Part shown: piece after piece, positions 16,118-25,012 of the stretch
Layout of the letters: each line of letters begins with the position of its first letter
Position numbering within the stretch: position 1 is the stretch's first letter
DNA from: Halomontanus rarus
Lineage (GTDB): Archaea > Halobacteriota > Halobacteria > Halobacteriales > Natrialbaceae
Assembly: GCF_017357405.1 (NCBI RefSeq)
Contig: NZ_CP071597.1
Coordinates: forward strand, 3,844,001-3,908,000
Direction: 5' to 3'
DNA: 64,000 bases
The notes under the pieces: model-generated
Databases searched by the model: none
What the model saw: only the letters and a program-made list of their open reading frames with translations
Told to the model about the DNA's origin: nothing
Made by a program: the position numbers and the translations under genes

Positions 16118-16495
16118 TCAGTCGACATCTAGATCCTCGTCTTCGACGATGATCCGGCCCGCTGCGGTGACGGTGACTCGCAGCCCGACGTACGAAAACG
16201 ACAGTCGAACGTCTCGAGGGAGGTCGCCGGCCGCGGGTCGGGGCGCGAACAGTGCGTCGAGCGCGTCGGGATCGATCGTGTAGTAGAGCGGATCGAGTTC
16301 GACCGGGTCGACGCCGGAGACAGAGGCGACGGTCTCGACGACTGCCTCGCTGACGGACTCGTCAGCGGCGTAGATGTTGGTTTGTGGCGTCGCGGGTTCC
16401 GAACCGACAGTGGTCGATCGTGGGCTGGCGGTCGAAGCTGTGGACGAAGCGGTCGTCTCGATCGTCTCCGATCCGGAGTACTGGTCATCGGTCAT
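16118..16495 (-). CDS. HalOD1 output-domain protein
   Basis: This 125-residue protein ends in a HalOD1 domain (residues about 45-120: SEAVVETVASVSGVDPVELD, DALDALF, VRLSFSYVGLRVTVTAAGRI). HalOD1 is a haloarchaeal output domain thought to act at the end of signalling proteins, with no proven ligand. The N-terminal 45 residues are Ser/Thr-rich and probably disordered. It lies 54 bases downstream of a Bat-type regulator gene and may be co-transcribed with it. Confidence 0.8.
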   Translation of the reverse strand: MTDDQYSGSETIETTASSTASTASPRSTTVGSEPATPQTNIYAADESVSEAVVETVASVSGVDPVELDPLYYTIDPDALDALFAPRPAAGDLPRDVRLSFSYVGLRVTVTAAGRIIVEDEDLDVD

Positions 16496-16549
16496 TACGC
16501 TAGAGAGACGCGATTCACGGGAGTGTCTAGGGCTTGATTAGCTGTGACT

Positions 16550-17239
16550 TTAAGTAGTGTCTCCTTGGGAAGACGGTTGCACCAACTCCTCGACGAGGAG
16601 CGCGGTTCCCCGACGGAGACGACCGCTGACGGCCGTCGAAGAGACGTCGAGTTCCTCGCCGAGATCGCGCAACGACGCCTGTCGCGGTTCTTCGAAGTAT
16701 CCCCGTTCGTACGCCGTCACGAGTGCCTCGCGCTGGGCCGCAGTCAGTCCGTGTTCGCCAATAGCGCCGTCCTCGCCGGTCCGTGCCGTTCGATACAGTT
16801 GCTGTAACTCGAAACCGATGTCGGATTCGTCACAAAAGGATTTGAACTCGGCCAGCGTCTCGCGGTCGGGCATCCGCGTTTTGATCGTCCACGCCTCGCC
16901 GGTACTTCGGGCGTGTAAGAACGCTGCGCCCAGTTCGACGAGTCGAGGAACCACGAGCAATTGATTCGACGCGAGTTCCATCCGGTAGATCCACCGCGCC
17001 CCGAGGTCGTCGATCAGCGTCGCCTCGCGAATCGACGGATCGTCCGCGAGCACGTTCTCGAGGCGCTCGCGGTCGGTCCCGTCGCATCGAACGGAGTAGA
17101 ACAGCGACGGGACCGATGCGGTCGCCGCGGCGTGGTAGATCGTCTCGATCGAGACGTCCGGAATCGCCTGTAGGGTGGAAACCAGCATCAGATCGGGGTT
17201 CGACAGGGAGATATCTGCGATGAAGCTCGTTGGAGACAT
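16550..17239 (-). CDS. Bacterio-opsin-activator-type HTH transcriptional regulator
   Basis: This 229-residue regulator has an N-terminal sensor-like region (residues 1-150) and a C-terminal HTH_10 domain, with the signature LTAAQREALVTAYERGYFEE followed by SLRDLGEELDVSSTAVSGRL near residues 170-215. Such Bat-type proteins regulate metabolism, redox and light genes in halophiles. The start at 17239 is supported by an AT-rich box A 32-41 bases upstream. The regulon is not evident. The nearest genes downstream are the HalOD1 protein and a small unknown. Confidence 0.85.
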   Translation of the reverse strand: MSPTSFIADISLSNPDLMLVSTLQAIPDVSIETIYHAAATASVPSLFYSVRCDGTDRERLENVLADDPSIREATLIDDLGARWIYRMELASNQLLVVPRLVELGAAFLHARSTGEAWTIKTRMPDRETLAEFKSFCDESDIGFELQQLYRTARTGEDGAIGEHGLTAAQREALVTAYERGYFEEPRQASLRDLGEELDVSSTAVSGRLRRGTALLVEELVQPSSQGDTT

Positions 17240-17268
17240 CGAGAAGTGTCCTAATTTCTCTCTCTCGG

Positions 17269-17280
17269 GGTTTATTTACG
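17269..17280 (-). promoter_or_regulatory. Box A of the Bat-type regulator
   Basis: CGTAAATAAA on the minus strand lies 32-41 bases upstream of the start at 17239, implying a leader of only a few bases. Confidence 0.5.
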
Positions 17281-17462
17281 TTCTGCAGTAAAGTGCTGAT
17301 TCTGACATTATGCGTGTGTGAAACGACTCTTTCCGGAGCCCATGACCTCGATGCCGATGCCGATATCGATATCAAATCGGGCCGCGAGTAACCGTCTCCG
17401 TCCACGGCCACCACCCGATTCCAGCGATCTGTATCGAATCCACGAGCGACCGATCGCGAACG

Positions 17463-18950
17463 TTACTCGAGTTCGGCCCGCAGGAGCTGGTTCACGTCGC
17501 CGGGGTCCGCACTGCCGCCGGTTTTCTGCATGACCTGCCCGACGAGGAAGTTGATCGCCCCGCCTTCGCCGGCCTCGTGGTCGGCGACGGCGTCGGGGTT
17601 CTCCTCGATCGCTTCGACGACGGCCCGTTGAACCTCGTCTTCGCCGGTCTTGCCGAGCCCCTCTGCGTCGACGACCGCGTCCGGGTCCGCCCCGTCGTCG
17701 AGCATTTCCCGCAGGACGACCTCCTTGGCGTTCTTCGCGGTGATCTCGTCTTCCGCGACGAGCTCGACGAGCCGGTGGATCTCCTCGAGTCGCCCCTCGA
17801 CGTCGGTGATCTCCATGTCGCGGTAGTTGAGTTCGCCCAGCAACTCGTCGGCGACCCACGTCGCCGCGAGGTCGGGATCGTACTCGAGGGCGACGTCTTC
17901 GTAGAAGTCCGCGACCTGCTTTGTCGAGGTGAGTTTCGAAGCCGCCTCGTCGCTCAGGTCGTACTCCGCCCGGAACCGTTCGCGGCGGGCGCTGGGCAGT
18001 TCTGGAATCGAGATCTCCTCCTTCCAGCCGGCGACTCGCAGCGGCGGTAGGTCCGCTTCCTCGAAGTAGCGATAGTCCTTCTCCTCCTCTTTCGAGCGCA
18101 TCGAGACCGTAATCCCCCGACTCTCGTCCCAGTGGCGGGTCTCCTGTTCGATCGCGCGGCCGCGCTGGATGGCGTTCTTCTGACGTGTCTCCTCGTAGAC
18201 CAGGGCCTTCTCCGCGCCTTTGTGACTCGAGATGTTCTTGACTTCCGTCCGGTTGGCGGCTTCCAGCGCCTCGAGGCCGATCGAGCCGTCCTCGTCGGCC
18301 TCGTCGGCGGGGATCATCGAGAGGTTGGCGTCGACGCGGAGGCTGCCGTCCCGGCCGGCGTCGAAGACGCCGAGGTACTCGAGGACTTCCTCGAGTTCGG
18401 CGAGGAAGGCCCTGACCTCGGCGGGACTGCGGAAGTCGGGCGCGGTGACGATCTCCATCAGCGGGACGCCCGCGCGGTTGTAGTTCACGAGCGTGTACTC
18501 CGCGCTGTCGATCCCGCCGCCGCCGCCGACGTGCTGGAGGCTGCCCGGGTCCTCTTCGAGGTGGGCGCGTTCGATGGTCACCGAGCGTCGCTGGCCCTCC
18601 ACACTGATCTCGAGTTCGCCGTGCTGGCAGATCGGCTCGTCGTACTGGGTGATCTGGAAGTTCTTGGGCAGGTCGGGGTAGTAGTAGTTCTTCCGGTGAA
18701 AGCGAGTCTCCTCGGGGATGTCGGCGTCGATGGCCTTCCCAATCTTGACGGCGGATTCGACGGCCGCCTCGTTCAGGACGGGCAGCGCGCCGGGGAGGCC
18801 GAGACAGACGGGGCAGACGTGTTCGTTGGGTTCGTCGGTCGGCTCCGTCGGGCAACTGCAGAAAATCTTCGTATCGGTCTCCAGCTGGACGTGGACCTCG
18901 AGGCCGATGACGGTGACGAGGTCGCCCTGCTGGACGGTTTGTGCGGTCAT
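17463..18950 (-). CDS. gatB: Asp-tRNA(Asn)/Glu-tRNA(Gln) amidotransferase subunit B
   Basis: This 495-residue GatB is the kinase/tRNA-binding subunit that, with GatA and GatC, turns Glu-tRNA(Gln) and Asp-tRNA(Asn) into their amide forms. Typical features are VIGLEVHVQLET at the start, zinc-ligand cysteines in CSCPTEP and HVCPVCLGLPGALP, the RKNYYYPDLPKNFQITQYDE region and the C-terminal YqeY/tail domain (VGQVMQKTGGSADPGDVNQLL). It is full length. gatA and gatC are not in the window, as is usual for dispersed archaeal gat genes. Confidence 0.97.
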   Translation of the reverse strand: MTAQTVQQGDLVTVIGLEVHVQLETDTKIFCSCPTEPTDEPNEHVCPVCLGLPGALPVLNEAAVESAVKIGKAIDADIPEETRFHRKNYYYPDLPKNFQITQYDEPICQHGELEISVEGQRRSVTIERAHLEEDPGSLQHVGGGGGIDSAEYTLVNYNRAGVPLMEIVTAPDFRSPAEVRAFLAELEEVLEYLGVFDAGRDGSLRVDANLSMIPADEADEDGSIGLEALEAANRTEVKNISSHKGAEKALVYEETRQKNAIQRGRAIEQETRHWDESRGITVSMRSKEEEKDYRYFEEADLPPLRVAGWKEEISIPELPSARRERFRAEYDLSDEAASKLTSTKQVADFYEDVALEYDPDLAATWVADELLGELNYRDMEITDVEGRLEEIHRLVELVAEDEITAKNAKEVVLREMLDDGADPDAVVDAEGLGKTGEDEVQRAVVEAIEENPDAVADHEAGEGGAINFLVGQVMQKTGGSADPGDVNQLLRAELE

Positions 18951-19040
18951 TGGGCCTCGATTCGGCCCGCGGGAGGTAAAGGATAACGGAGTCCGTGCCG
19001 CTCGTCTCGACGGGACAGATAGCTGCTCGATCGGAGACGG

Positions 19041-19574
19041 TTAGACACCGTCAGGTGAACGGTCGTCGCCGTCACCGCTCTCGTCGACTTCGACAGCTTC
19101 GTCGCCAGTACCGCTATCGCCGCCGAGAGTCACTACGTCCGTCCCGAACGGTTGCAGCGTCTCCTCGAACGTCGCGGTCAGTTCGGTGTTCGGGAAGACG
19201 CCGACGATCCGGGCGATCTCCTCGCCCGTATTCCGTATGCCGTGAGGTTCCATCTCTGGAACGATCGCACACTGGCCGCTCGAGAGCGGAATCGTCTCCT
19301 CGCCGACGGTCGCCTCGACGGTTCCCTGCGTGACGACGAGGAGTTCCTCGTTGCTGTCTCGATGGGTCGGGAGGTGGTTTTCGGGCTCGATTTCCATGCT
19401 AACGACCATCAGGTCTTCGGCGCTGACGTCGCTCGCGTTCGGCGCGCCCGGGGTGATCGGAAAGTACCCGCGAATCCGGGCGTGGTCGTCGCTCTCTTGC
19501 CAGGCGTCGGCTCCCTCAAACTGGTGGAGATCGACGGCCTGGTCGTGTTGCATCCGCTTCTGTGTCGTAGTCAT
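19041..19574 (-). CDS. Cupin-domain protein
   Basis: This 177-residue protein has one cupin barrel. Motif 1 (HLPTHRDSNEELLVVTQGTV) carries two His and a Glu, and motif 2 (AIVPEMEPHGIRNTG) carries a His, the usual metal ligands. The C-terminal 40 residues are acidic. A good ribosome site (GAGGTGA) lies seven bases upstream. The substrate is unknown. N-terminal QKRMQHDQAVDLHQFEGADA resembles stress- or quercetinase-like small cupins. It stands alone between gatB and the BNR-like lipoprotein gene. Confidence 0.85.
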   Translation of the reverse strand: MTTTQKRMQHDQAVDLHQFEGADAWQESDDHARIRGYFPITPGAPNASDVSAEDLMVVSMEIEPENHLPTHRDSNEELLVVTQGTVEATVGEETIPLSSGQCAIVPEMEPHGIRNTGEEIARIVGVFPNTELTATFEETLQPFGTDVVTLGGDSGTGDEAVEVDESGDGDDRSPDGV

Positions 19575-19580
19575 TTGCTG

Positions 19581-19588
19581 TTCACCTC
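19581..19588 (-). promoter_or_regulatory. Shine-Dalgarno of the cupin gene
   Basis: GAGGTGA on the minus strand is spaced about seven bases from the ATG at 19574, unusual here because most nearby starts look leaderless. Confidence 0.5.
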
Positions 19589-19733
19589 GATTTGCGAGCG
19601 GATCGGTCGCACGAAAACACTATCTATGCGGTCTGCTATCGTCTCACTCGAAATCAACAGGCTAGTAGGTTCGCTGAAAACATAACCATTCTTCACGATT
19701 CATCGGAGAGACAGAAGCGCTGACACCCGATAG

Positions 19734-19748
19734 GGTCCCAACGGGACC
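19734..19748. repeat. Short inverted repeat GGTCCC-AAC-GGGACC
   Basis: A perfect six-base stem with a three-base loop, 28 bases beyond the stop of the BNR-like lipoprotein gene. It could serve as an RNA hairpin at the transcript end. There is no clear T tract. Confidence 0.35.
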
Positions 19749-19775
19749 GCCTCGCTCGAGGATGCAATCTCGCGT

Positions 19776-20741
19776 TCAGTACCGCCGCTCGAGAACCGTC
19801 CCCGACTCCCCGACGACGACCTGCGGGGTTCGGGGCGTTCCGAGCGCGATTCCGAGCGGTTCGTTCCCGGTGTCGACGCGGTCGAGTTCGACCCAGCCGT
19901 CGAAGGTGCGTTCGGAGATGCGCCCGAGCGAGTCGACCACGAGCGCGTCGTACCGGTCGCGTGCGATGGCCCGGATCGGATCCTCACCGATCACGGTTCG
20001 TGACCACTCGCCGCCGTCGTAGCGGTAGACGACGCCGTCACCGCCCGCGACGTCGACGTGGCCCGAGTCGACCGCGCTCACGTCGTGGAAGTTTACGCTC
20101 GCGCCCTCGATGCCGATCCGAGTCCACGTCTCGCCGGCGTCGGCGGACTCGTAGACGTCGCCGCTCGTGTCGCAGACGTAGCCGTACTCGAGGGGCGTCA
20201 CGGCCATCGCGGCGACGCTCGTCCCGGTTCCGGGTTCCGTCGGTTCGCGCCACTCGACATCGGATCCGTCCCGATGACCGCGGAGGAACGCACCGGAGCT
20301 ATTGATCAGGAAGAGCCGTTCGCCGCCGGCGAGTCCGGTGACCGCGAGCGCCTCCCAGGAACTCGTCCATCCCTCGGGGGCGGAGACGTCGAGGACGGTT
20401 TCGTCGACGGTGTCGTAGGCGCCCAGCGCGCCGCTGTCGCCGGCGAACCAGACGACGCGACCGTTGCTCGTTACGTCCGCCGATTCCAGCCCGTTCTGGG
20501 CACCGGTCGGGCCGTCCGCGAGTGCGATCGACCACGTCTCGCTCCCGCGCCGGAGAACGACGCCTCCCTCTCCGACCGCGAAGGTGCCGGTGCTGGCCGT
20601 GACGACGTCGGCCAGCGTCGCGTCGGTCGGCGTGTCGACGAGTACCCACTCGCTCTCGGTACCGCTACAGCCCGCGAACGGGACCGACGCGAGACCGAGA
20701 GTTGCGAGGAACCGTCGTCTCGAGACGGGCGAGTCGATCAT
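19776..20741 (-). CDS. BNR/YCF48-like repeat lipoprotein, Tat-exported
   Basis: This 321-residue protein has a Tat signal SRRRFLATLG and the lipobox PFAGC. The body is built of sialidase-like (BNR/YCF48-type) propeller blades (VYESADAGETWTRIGIEGA, VVYRYDGGEWSRTVI). A central stretch FAGDSGALGAYD is shared with the 428-residue protein at 32138-33424 (FAGDSGALGVYD), marking the two as paralogues, one exported and one cytoplasmic. Its ATG overlaps the stop of the upstream membrane-protein gene, so the two are coupled. YCF48-like proteins assist assembly of membrane complexes in phototrophs. The role here is unknown. Confidence 0.8.
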   Translation of the reverse strand: MIDSPVSRRRFLATLGLASVPFAGCSGTESEWVLVDTPTDATLADVVTASTGTFAVGEGGVVLRRGSETWSIALADGPTGAQNGLESADVTSNGRVVWFAGDSGALGAYDTVDETVLDVSAPEGWTSSWEALAVTGLAGGERLFLINSSGAFLRGHRDGSDVEWREPTEPGTGTSVAAMAVTPLEYGYVCDTSGDVYESADAGETWTRIGIEGASVNFHDVSAVDSGHVDVAGGDGVVYRYDGGEWSRTVIGEDPIRAIARDRYDALVVDSLGRISERTFDGWVELDRVDTGNEPLGIALGTPRTPQVVVGESGTVLERRY

Positions 20742-22159
20742 CGGTTTTCATCCTCACTCTCGCCCTCGCCGTGGCGCTCGCCCGGCGGCGTGAACGCCCC
20801 GGGTGCGGAAGTCCGTTTGAGGATCGTGGCGATCCGCACGACGTACGCGAAGAGGACGGCCAGCGGGCTGAACGCCACCGCGAGCGCCAGACTCACGAGC
20901 ACGAGCAGCGGCCCCTCGTGGGCGACCGGCGGGTAGCCGCTCGCGTAGATCATGATCACGAGCGTCGACAGCAGCAGTGCGGCGGTGCCGCTGTAGGTGA
21001 TCAACCGCGAGAGCCGCGCGAGCTCCTGCTGGAGGTACATCGTCGTGAAGTACTGGCGGGTCGCGTCGGCGGTGACGTACAGCTCCCGGAGTTCCGAGAG
21101 CGACCGCGTCACCCGGTCGGAGAGGTCCTCGTCGAACCGACTTCGGAGCCGTCGCGCTTCGTTCGCGCTCGCGGCGTAGTCGTGATCCATCGTCGGCATC
21201 ACGACGGCGAACACCGACGTCGTCGTCCCGGTGAGCTGGGTGCCGAGGGTCTCGGCGTGGTCGCTCGTCCGCTCGGCGAACGCGCAGACGGCTTCGAGCG
21301 CCGGCGAGCGGTCTTCGCCATCGCCTCCGCCTTCGCTTTCGCGCGCCGGATCGGACTCGGAACCATCGCTCGACCCGCAAACCGTCACCAGCGAATCCGC
21401 CCGCTCGCCGAGCGTCCCGGCGAGCCGAGCGAGAAACGGAGCGGGTTCGGTCGGACTGACGCCGTCGCCGGTCGTCTGGGATTCCACGCGAGCGCGAAAC
21501 TCGTGGACGCTGTCGATGCGCTCCGTCAATCGGTCGGGCGTCCCGAACAGCCGCGAGACGATAAGCTGGTTGACCGAGACGACGATCGGGATGAACGAGA
21601 ACAGCCCGGCGATCATCGTCGAGAACATCGTCGTGACGAAGCGACTCTCGCGGACGCCGATCACGTCGCTGATCCCGAGGACGAGCGCGATCCCGAAGAT
21701 ACCGACGACGAAGCCGACGACGATCGTCCAGCGGTCGCCCTCGAGGAGCAGCCAGCGTCGTGCTCGATCGCGTGAATCGGTGTCAGTGAGGCGGCGATAG
21801 GCGGTTCCGACGCCGGCCCGGAGAACCCGGACGAGCACCGCGAGGACGCCGACCGTCACTCGCATCGCGGCCGACGCGAGCGAGAGGCCGACCGAGGCGA
21901 CGCCGCCCGAATCCGGAGACGAGTCGTCGGTCGCCTCGCCGCCGCTCGAGCGGCCGTCGTCCGACCGCGTGTGCGTGCCTGCGTCTGCGTCCGCGTCAGT
22001 TCGGCGGTCGGACGCCGGTTCTCCGTCGCGTGACTCGCGCGTGGTCGGTGTCTCGGTCCGCTTCGCCGGAGCAGGCGAGTCGTCCGGCTCTGGAGTCGGT
22101 TCAGTTTCGGGGTCGGAGTTGGAATCGGAGTCGGAGGTGGAGTCTGGAGTGTCGGTCAT
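20738..22159 (-). CDS. Multi-pass membrane protein, haloarchaeal, unknown function
   Basis: This 473-residue protein has a 100-residue acidic, Thr/Ser/Pro-rich N-terminus, then hydrophobic segments at about residues 95-115, 140-165, 180-205, 395-415 and 420-450. A soluble, partly helical domain of about 180 residues lies between the third and fourth. The central domain includes DHDYAASANEARRLRSRF. It is coupled by overlap to the BNR-like lipoprotein gene and lies 43 bases after the TIGR00341 gene, so these three form a likely envelope operon. No transporter signature was recognised. Confidence 0.75.
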   Translation of the reverse strand: MTDTPDSTSDSDSNSDPETEPTPEPDDSPAPAKRTETPTTRESRDGEPASDRRTDADADAGTHTRSDDGRSSGGEATDDSSPDSGGVASVGLSLASAAMRVTVGVLAVLVRVLRAGVGTAYRRLTDTDSRDRARRWLLLEGDRWTIVVGFVVGIFGIALVLGISDVIGVRESRFVTTMFSTMIAGLFSFIPIVVSVNQLIVSRLFGTPDRLTERIDSVHEFRARVESQTTGDGVSPTEPAPFLARLAGTLGERADSLVTVCGSSDGSESDPARESEGGGDGEDRSPALEAVCAFAERTSDHAETLGTQLTGTTTSVFAVVMPTMDHDYAASANEARRLRSRFDEDLSDRVTRSLSELRELYVTADATRQYFTTMYLQQELARLSRLITYSGTAALLLSTLVIMIYASGYPPVAHEGPLLVLVSLALAVAFSPLAVLFAYVVRIATILKRTSAPGAFTPPGERHGEGESEDENR

Positions 22160-22202
22160 GAGGGAGCGGAGACGGTGAGACGATCGATCGTGACGAACAC
22201 GT

Positions 22203-23243
22203 TCAAAAGGCGCCGGCGGCGTACTCGAGCCCGCGAATCGCCAGCGCGAGCGAGACCAGCAACAGGAGGACGCGTCGGAGGATCGCTGCCCGAGTCGTTC
22301 GAATTCGCGAGTGGTCTCGCGGGTGGAATCCGAGCGTCCAGAGCGTCGCCATCGCGCCGAGGTTGATCGCGAGAACGTTGACCGCGACGACGACGAGCGA
22401 ACCTGCGGCCGCCGCCGGCTCGTTCCAGGCCGTTCCGACGCCGACGACGCCGATCGGAGGCATGATCGCGGCGGCGATCATCACGCCGATGAGATCGGTC
22501 ATCCCGCTGGTCGCCATCGCCAATCCGCCGGCGACCCCGGCGCAGATAGCGACGGTCACCAGCAACGACGGCGGGAGCCCGTGACTGCCCAGTCCGAGAC
22601 TCGCCTCGAGATCGACTGCGGCGGCGACGACGCTCGAGGTTCGCGCGAAGGTAGCGAATCCGAGCGCGCTCGTGAGTGCGACGATCGTTCCGACGAGCTG
22701 GAGTCGCACGCCGCGAGAGAACAATCGCCGGTCGTCGAGGACGGTCGCGACGCTCGAGGCCATCGCCGGTCCCAGAAGTGGGGCGATCACCATCGCGCCG
22801 ACGAGGACAGCCAGCGAGTCGAGCAGGACGCCGGCGGTCGCGACGACGGCGCTGATGGCGGTCATCGCCGCGAAGATGACCAGCGGCGGCAGCTGGGACT
22901 CGGCTTTCGACCGCAGTTCGTTTCGGGAAACCCGTTCGAGGGAGAGCCACTTGCGCTCGCGGCCGTGACGTATGCCCGACTGATCGTCGGTCTCGTCGCT
23001 CGCGACGACGGCCATCGGTTCGTCGACCACGACGGCGATGTCGCCCGAAACCGACTGGAGGTCGTCCTCGAGCGGTTCGACCGCGTGAGCAGGAACGGGG
23101 ACGATGACGGTCTGGGAGTCGCCGTCCGTTTCGTCGCTGACGCTGTACTCGAGGTCGTGGCGGTCGAGAACGGTCGTCACTCGGTCGGCACTGTGCTGGG
23201 AGGCGGCGAGGACCGTCAGAAGGCGCATATTCGAGCGACTCAT
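22203..23243 (-). CDS. TIGR00341 (DUF389) family membrane protein
   Basis: This 346-residue protein has an N-terminal cytoplasmic domain (about 125 residues, MRLLTVLAASQHSADRVTTV) and a membrane domain with the DUF389 signatures LVGAMVIAPLLGPAMASSVA and GVMIAAAIMPPIGVVGVGTA. The biochemical role of the family is unknown. The frame extends 69 codons upstream, but those codons are low-quality, so the ATG at 23243 was chosen. It leads the likely operon with the downstream membrane protein and BNR-like lipoprotein. Confidence 0.88.
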   Translation of the reverse strand: MSRSNMRLLTVLAASQHSADRVTTVLDRHDLEYSVSDETDGDSQTVIVPVPAHAVEPLEDDLQSVSGDIAVVVDEPMAVVASDETDDQSGIRHGRERKWLSLERVSRNELRSKAESQLPPLVIFAAMTAISAVVATAGVLLDSLAVLVGAMVIAPLLGPAMASSVATVLDDRRLFSRGVRLQLVGTIVALTSALGFATFARTSSVVAAAVDLEASLGLGSHGLPPSLLVTVAICAGVAGGLAMATSGMTDLIGVMIAAAIMPPIGVVGVGTAWNEPAAAAGSLVVVAVNVLAINLGAMATLWTLGFHPRDHSRIRTTRAAILRRVLLLLVSLALAIRGLEYAAGAF

Positions 23244-23446
23244 GGAGGGGGTGTGAAGGGGAGGTGAAGGTGAAGAGCAGGGGAACTGGCGACAGGCGGT
23301 GCGGAGACGGCTGTCGGTACGACTGCCGATCCCGCAGTGGAACCCGGCGCTGAGACGAGTCGTCGGACGCGGACGGTCGCCGACGAGTGTGATCCGCGAT
23401 TCGGATTCGACACGCGTACGAGCGGCGTACGAACCCGAGAGGGCGG

Positions 23447-24106
23447 TCACAGGAGCGTGAGTGCATCAGCCTCGAGCGTCGCGTCCGAGTACGTTCGTTC
23501 GAAGAGCGCGGTGACCGTGGTGCGGATCGTTCGGAGACGATCGCGGCGGTCGCCCGTACACGAGGTGGGACAGCGCCCGATCGGCCGATTCGGCCCCGAG
23601 ACGTACACGAGTTGGCTACCGCAGTCGGGGCATCGAGGTTCGACGTGGGCAGTCATCCACGCGACGTCGAATCCGTCTCGAGCGAGCCGTTCTCGAAGGG
23701 CGTACCAGACGATCACGTCCCGTTCCTGTCGGCCGGTGGCGGCTCGCTTGAGCCGCGTGAGCGCTAACGCAGCGTGTCGGTACAGGTCGGGTCGGTCCTC
23801 GTCCTCGGTCTCGTCCTCGCTGTCGATTTCGTCTTCGGTCGCGGTCTCGTCGACCGCCCGTTCGTCGCCGTCTCCGAGTTCGTCCCGCGGTGACTCGGCG
23901 TGTCGCCGGTGACACCGCTGGAAGTACGTCGAGAGCGCGCGTTTCGACGAGCGTCGCTCACCGGTCGTCAGCGGTGTCTCGAGTGCGTCCGTCGGCGTCA
24001 GCTCGTCGCTTCGAGGCGCCCGTTCGGAACGGCCGTGTTCGTCGTAGTGGATCTCTCGCGAGAGAGACGCACCGCTGGTCGGACAGAATGCGTGTTCACC
24101 GATCAT
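23447..24106 (-). CDS. Hypothetical protein with zinc-finger motifs
   Basis: This 219-residue protein has an N-terminal segment CPTSGASLSREIHYDEHGRS, an acidic low-complexity middle (DETATEDEIDSEDETEDED), a helical region LYRHAALALTRLKRAATGRQ, and a C-terminal zinc ribbon CPDCGSQLVYVSGPNRPIGR ending CPTSC. It looks like a cytoplasmic nucleic-acid-associated protein, but no family was recognised. The ATG at 24106 was preferred because the 43 codons before it have no protein-like character. Confidence 0.65.
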   Translation of the reverse strand: MIGEHAFCPTSGASLSREIHYDEHGRSERAPRSDELTPTDALETPLTTGERRSSKRALSTYFQRCHRRHAESPRDELGDGDERAVDETATEDEIDSEDETEDEDRPDLYRHAALALTRLKRAATGRQERDVIVWYALRERLARDGFDVAWMTAHVEPRCPDCGSQLVYVSGPNRPIGRCPTSCTGDRRDRLRTIRTTVTALFERTYSDATLEADALTLL

Positions 24107-24312
24107 TGAGTATCTCCCGGCCGAGGTCGAGTGGAGTCGACCGGGTGACCCGGCTATGAACGCCAGTGGGATAAGATGACACGATACTGAGAAACTATTG
24201 AATAAATAGACTGGACCATCAGGTCCGCTGAACACGGAATTCCGCTGAGTTGTGTGAAAATATTATGTATATCGACATCTTATCTGTGGGGACTCCATAC
24301 GCCAGGTAGATC

Positions 24313-24750
24313 ATGGTATCTGGTGACTCTCCGGACGACGGAACCGGAACCTATCCCTGGCACTGGTACGTCCTGCTCGGTTACCCGACGGTCAGCCTCC
24401 TCGGCATCCTGTCGATCGGTCGGCTCACCGGCGGTTCGGTGATCGGTTCGAGCGCCGGGAGCGTCGCGCTGGTGATCGTCATGACCGCTTTCGGTCTCGT
24501 CTCGCTCCCCGCGATCTGGCGCGACGTCGAATTCGTGCGCGAGGACTGTACCGGTTGGATGCCCGAGGAGCACGTCTACGTCGGGCCACCGGTCGCAGCA
24601 CCGCTGGCCCTTGGCCTCCTCGGCGGCCTTACCGGCGGACTCGGCGTGGCGATCGCGTTCGCCGTATTCGCGTTCCTCGTCTCGTCGATCACGGCGTCGC
24701 TGGCCTACCTCTACAACCGCCATCGGCGGATCGGCGTGCTGACTCGATGA
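24313..24750 (+). CDS. Small membrane protein, unknown function
   Basis: This 145-residue protein has four hydrophobic segments (about residues 20-40, 45-68, 90-108 and 110-130) and a His/Trp-containing N-terminus (YPWHWYVLLGYP). A conserved-looking cytoplasmic loop DVEFVREDCTGWMPEEHVYV separates the halves. It may be a haloarchaeal integral membrane family but no name is assigned. It opens the plus-strand block of transporter and redox genes. Confidence 0.65.
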   Translation: MVSGDSPDDGTGTYPWHWYVLLGYPTVSLLGILSIGRLTGGSVIGSSAGSVALVIVMTAFGLVSLPAIWRDVEFVREDCTGWMPEEHVYVGPPVAAPLALGLLGGLTGGLGVAIAFAVFAFLVSSITASLAYLYNRHRRIGVLTR

Positions 24751-25012
24751 CCGGTGGCACGCTCGAGCCCGCGGCACCGACGCGACCGAACTCGGTATAG
24801 ATTCTCTAGGATTCGTCCATGTTTATCCCCGTAGAACCATTGGCTATTACTGTTGGTCGGCCCGGACGACGCGCCACCCGGCGCGGATGATCTCCCGGCC
24901 TCGACAGCACAGCTACCGGTTTCTGAAGCGATCGACAGTCTCCCGACGTCGTCGGGGGCTGTACCGTCAGCTACCCGACCTCTCGCTGACGCCGCTCGAG
25001 TCCTCCCAATCA

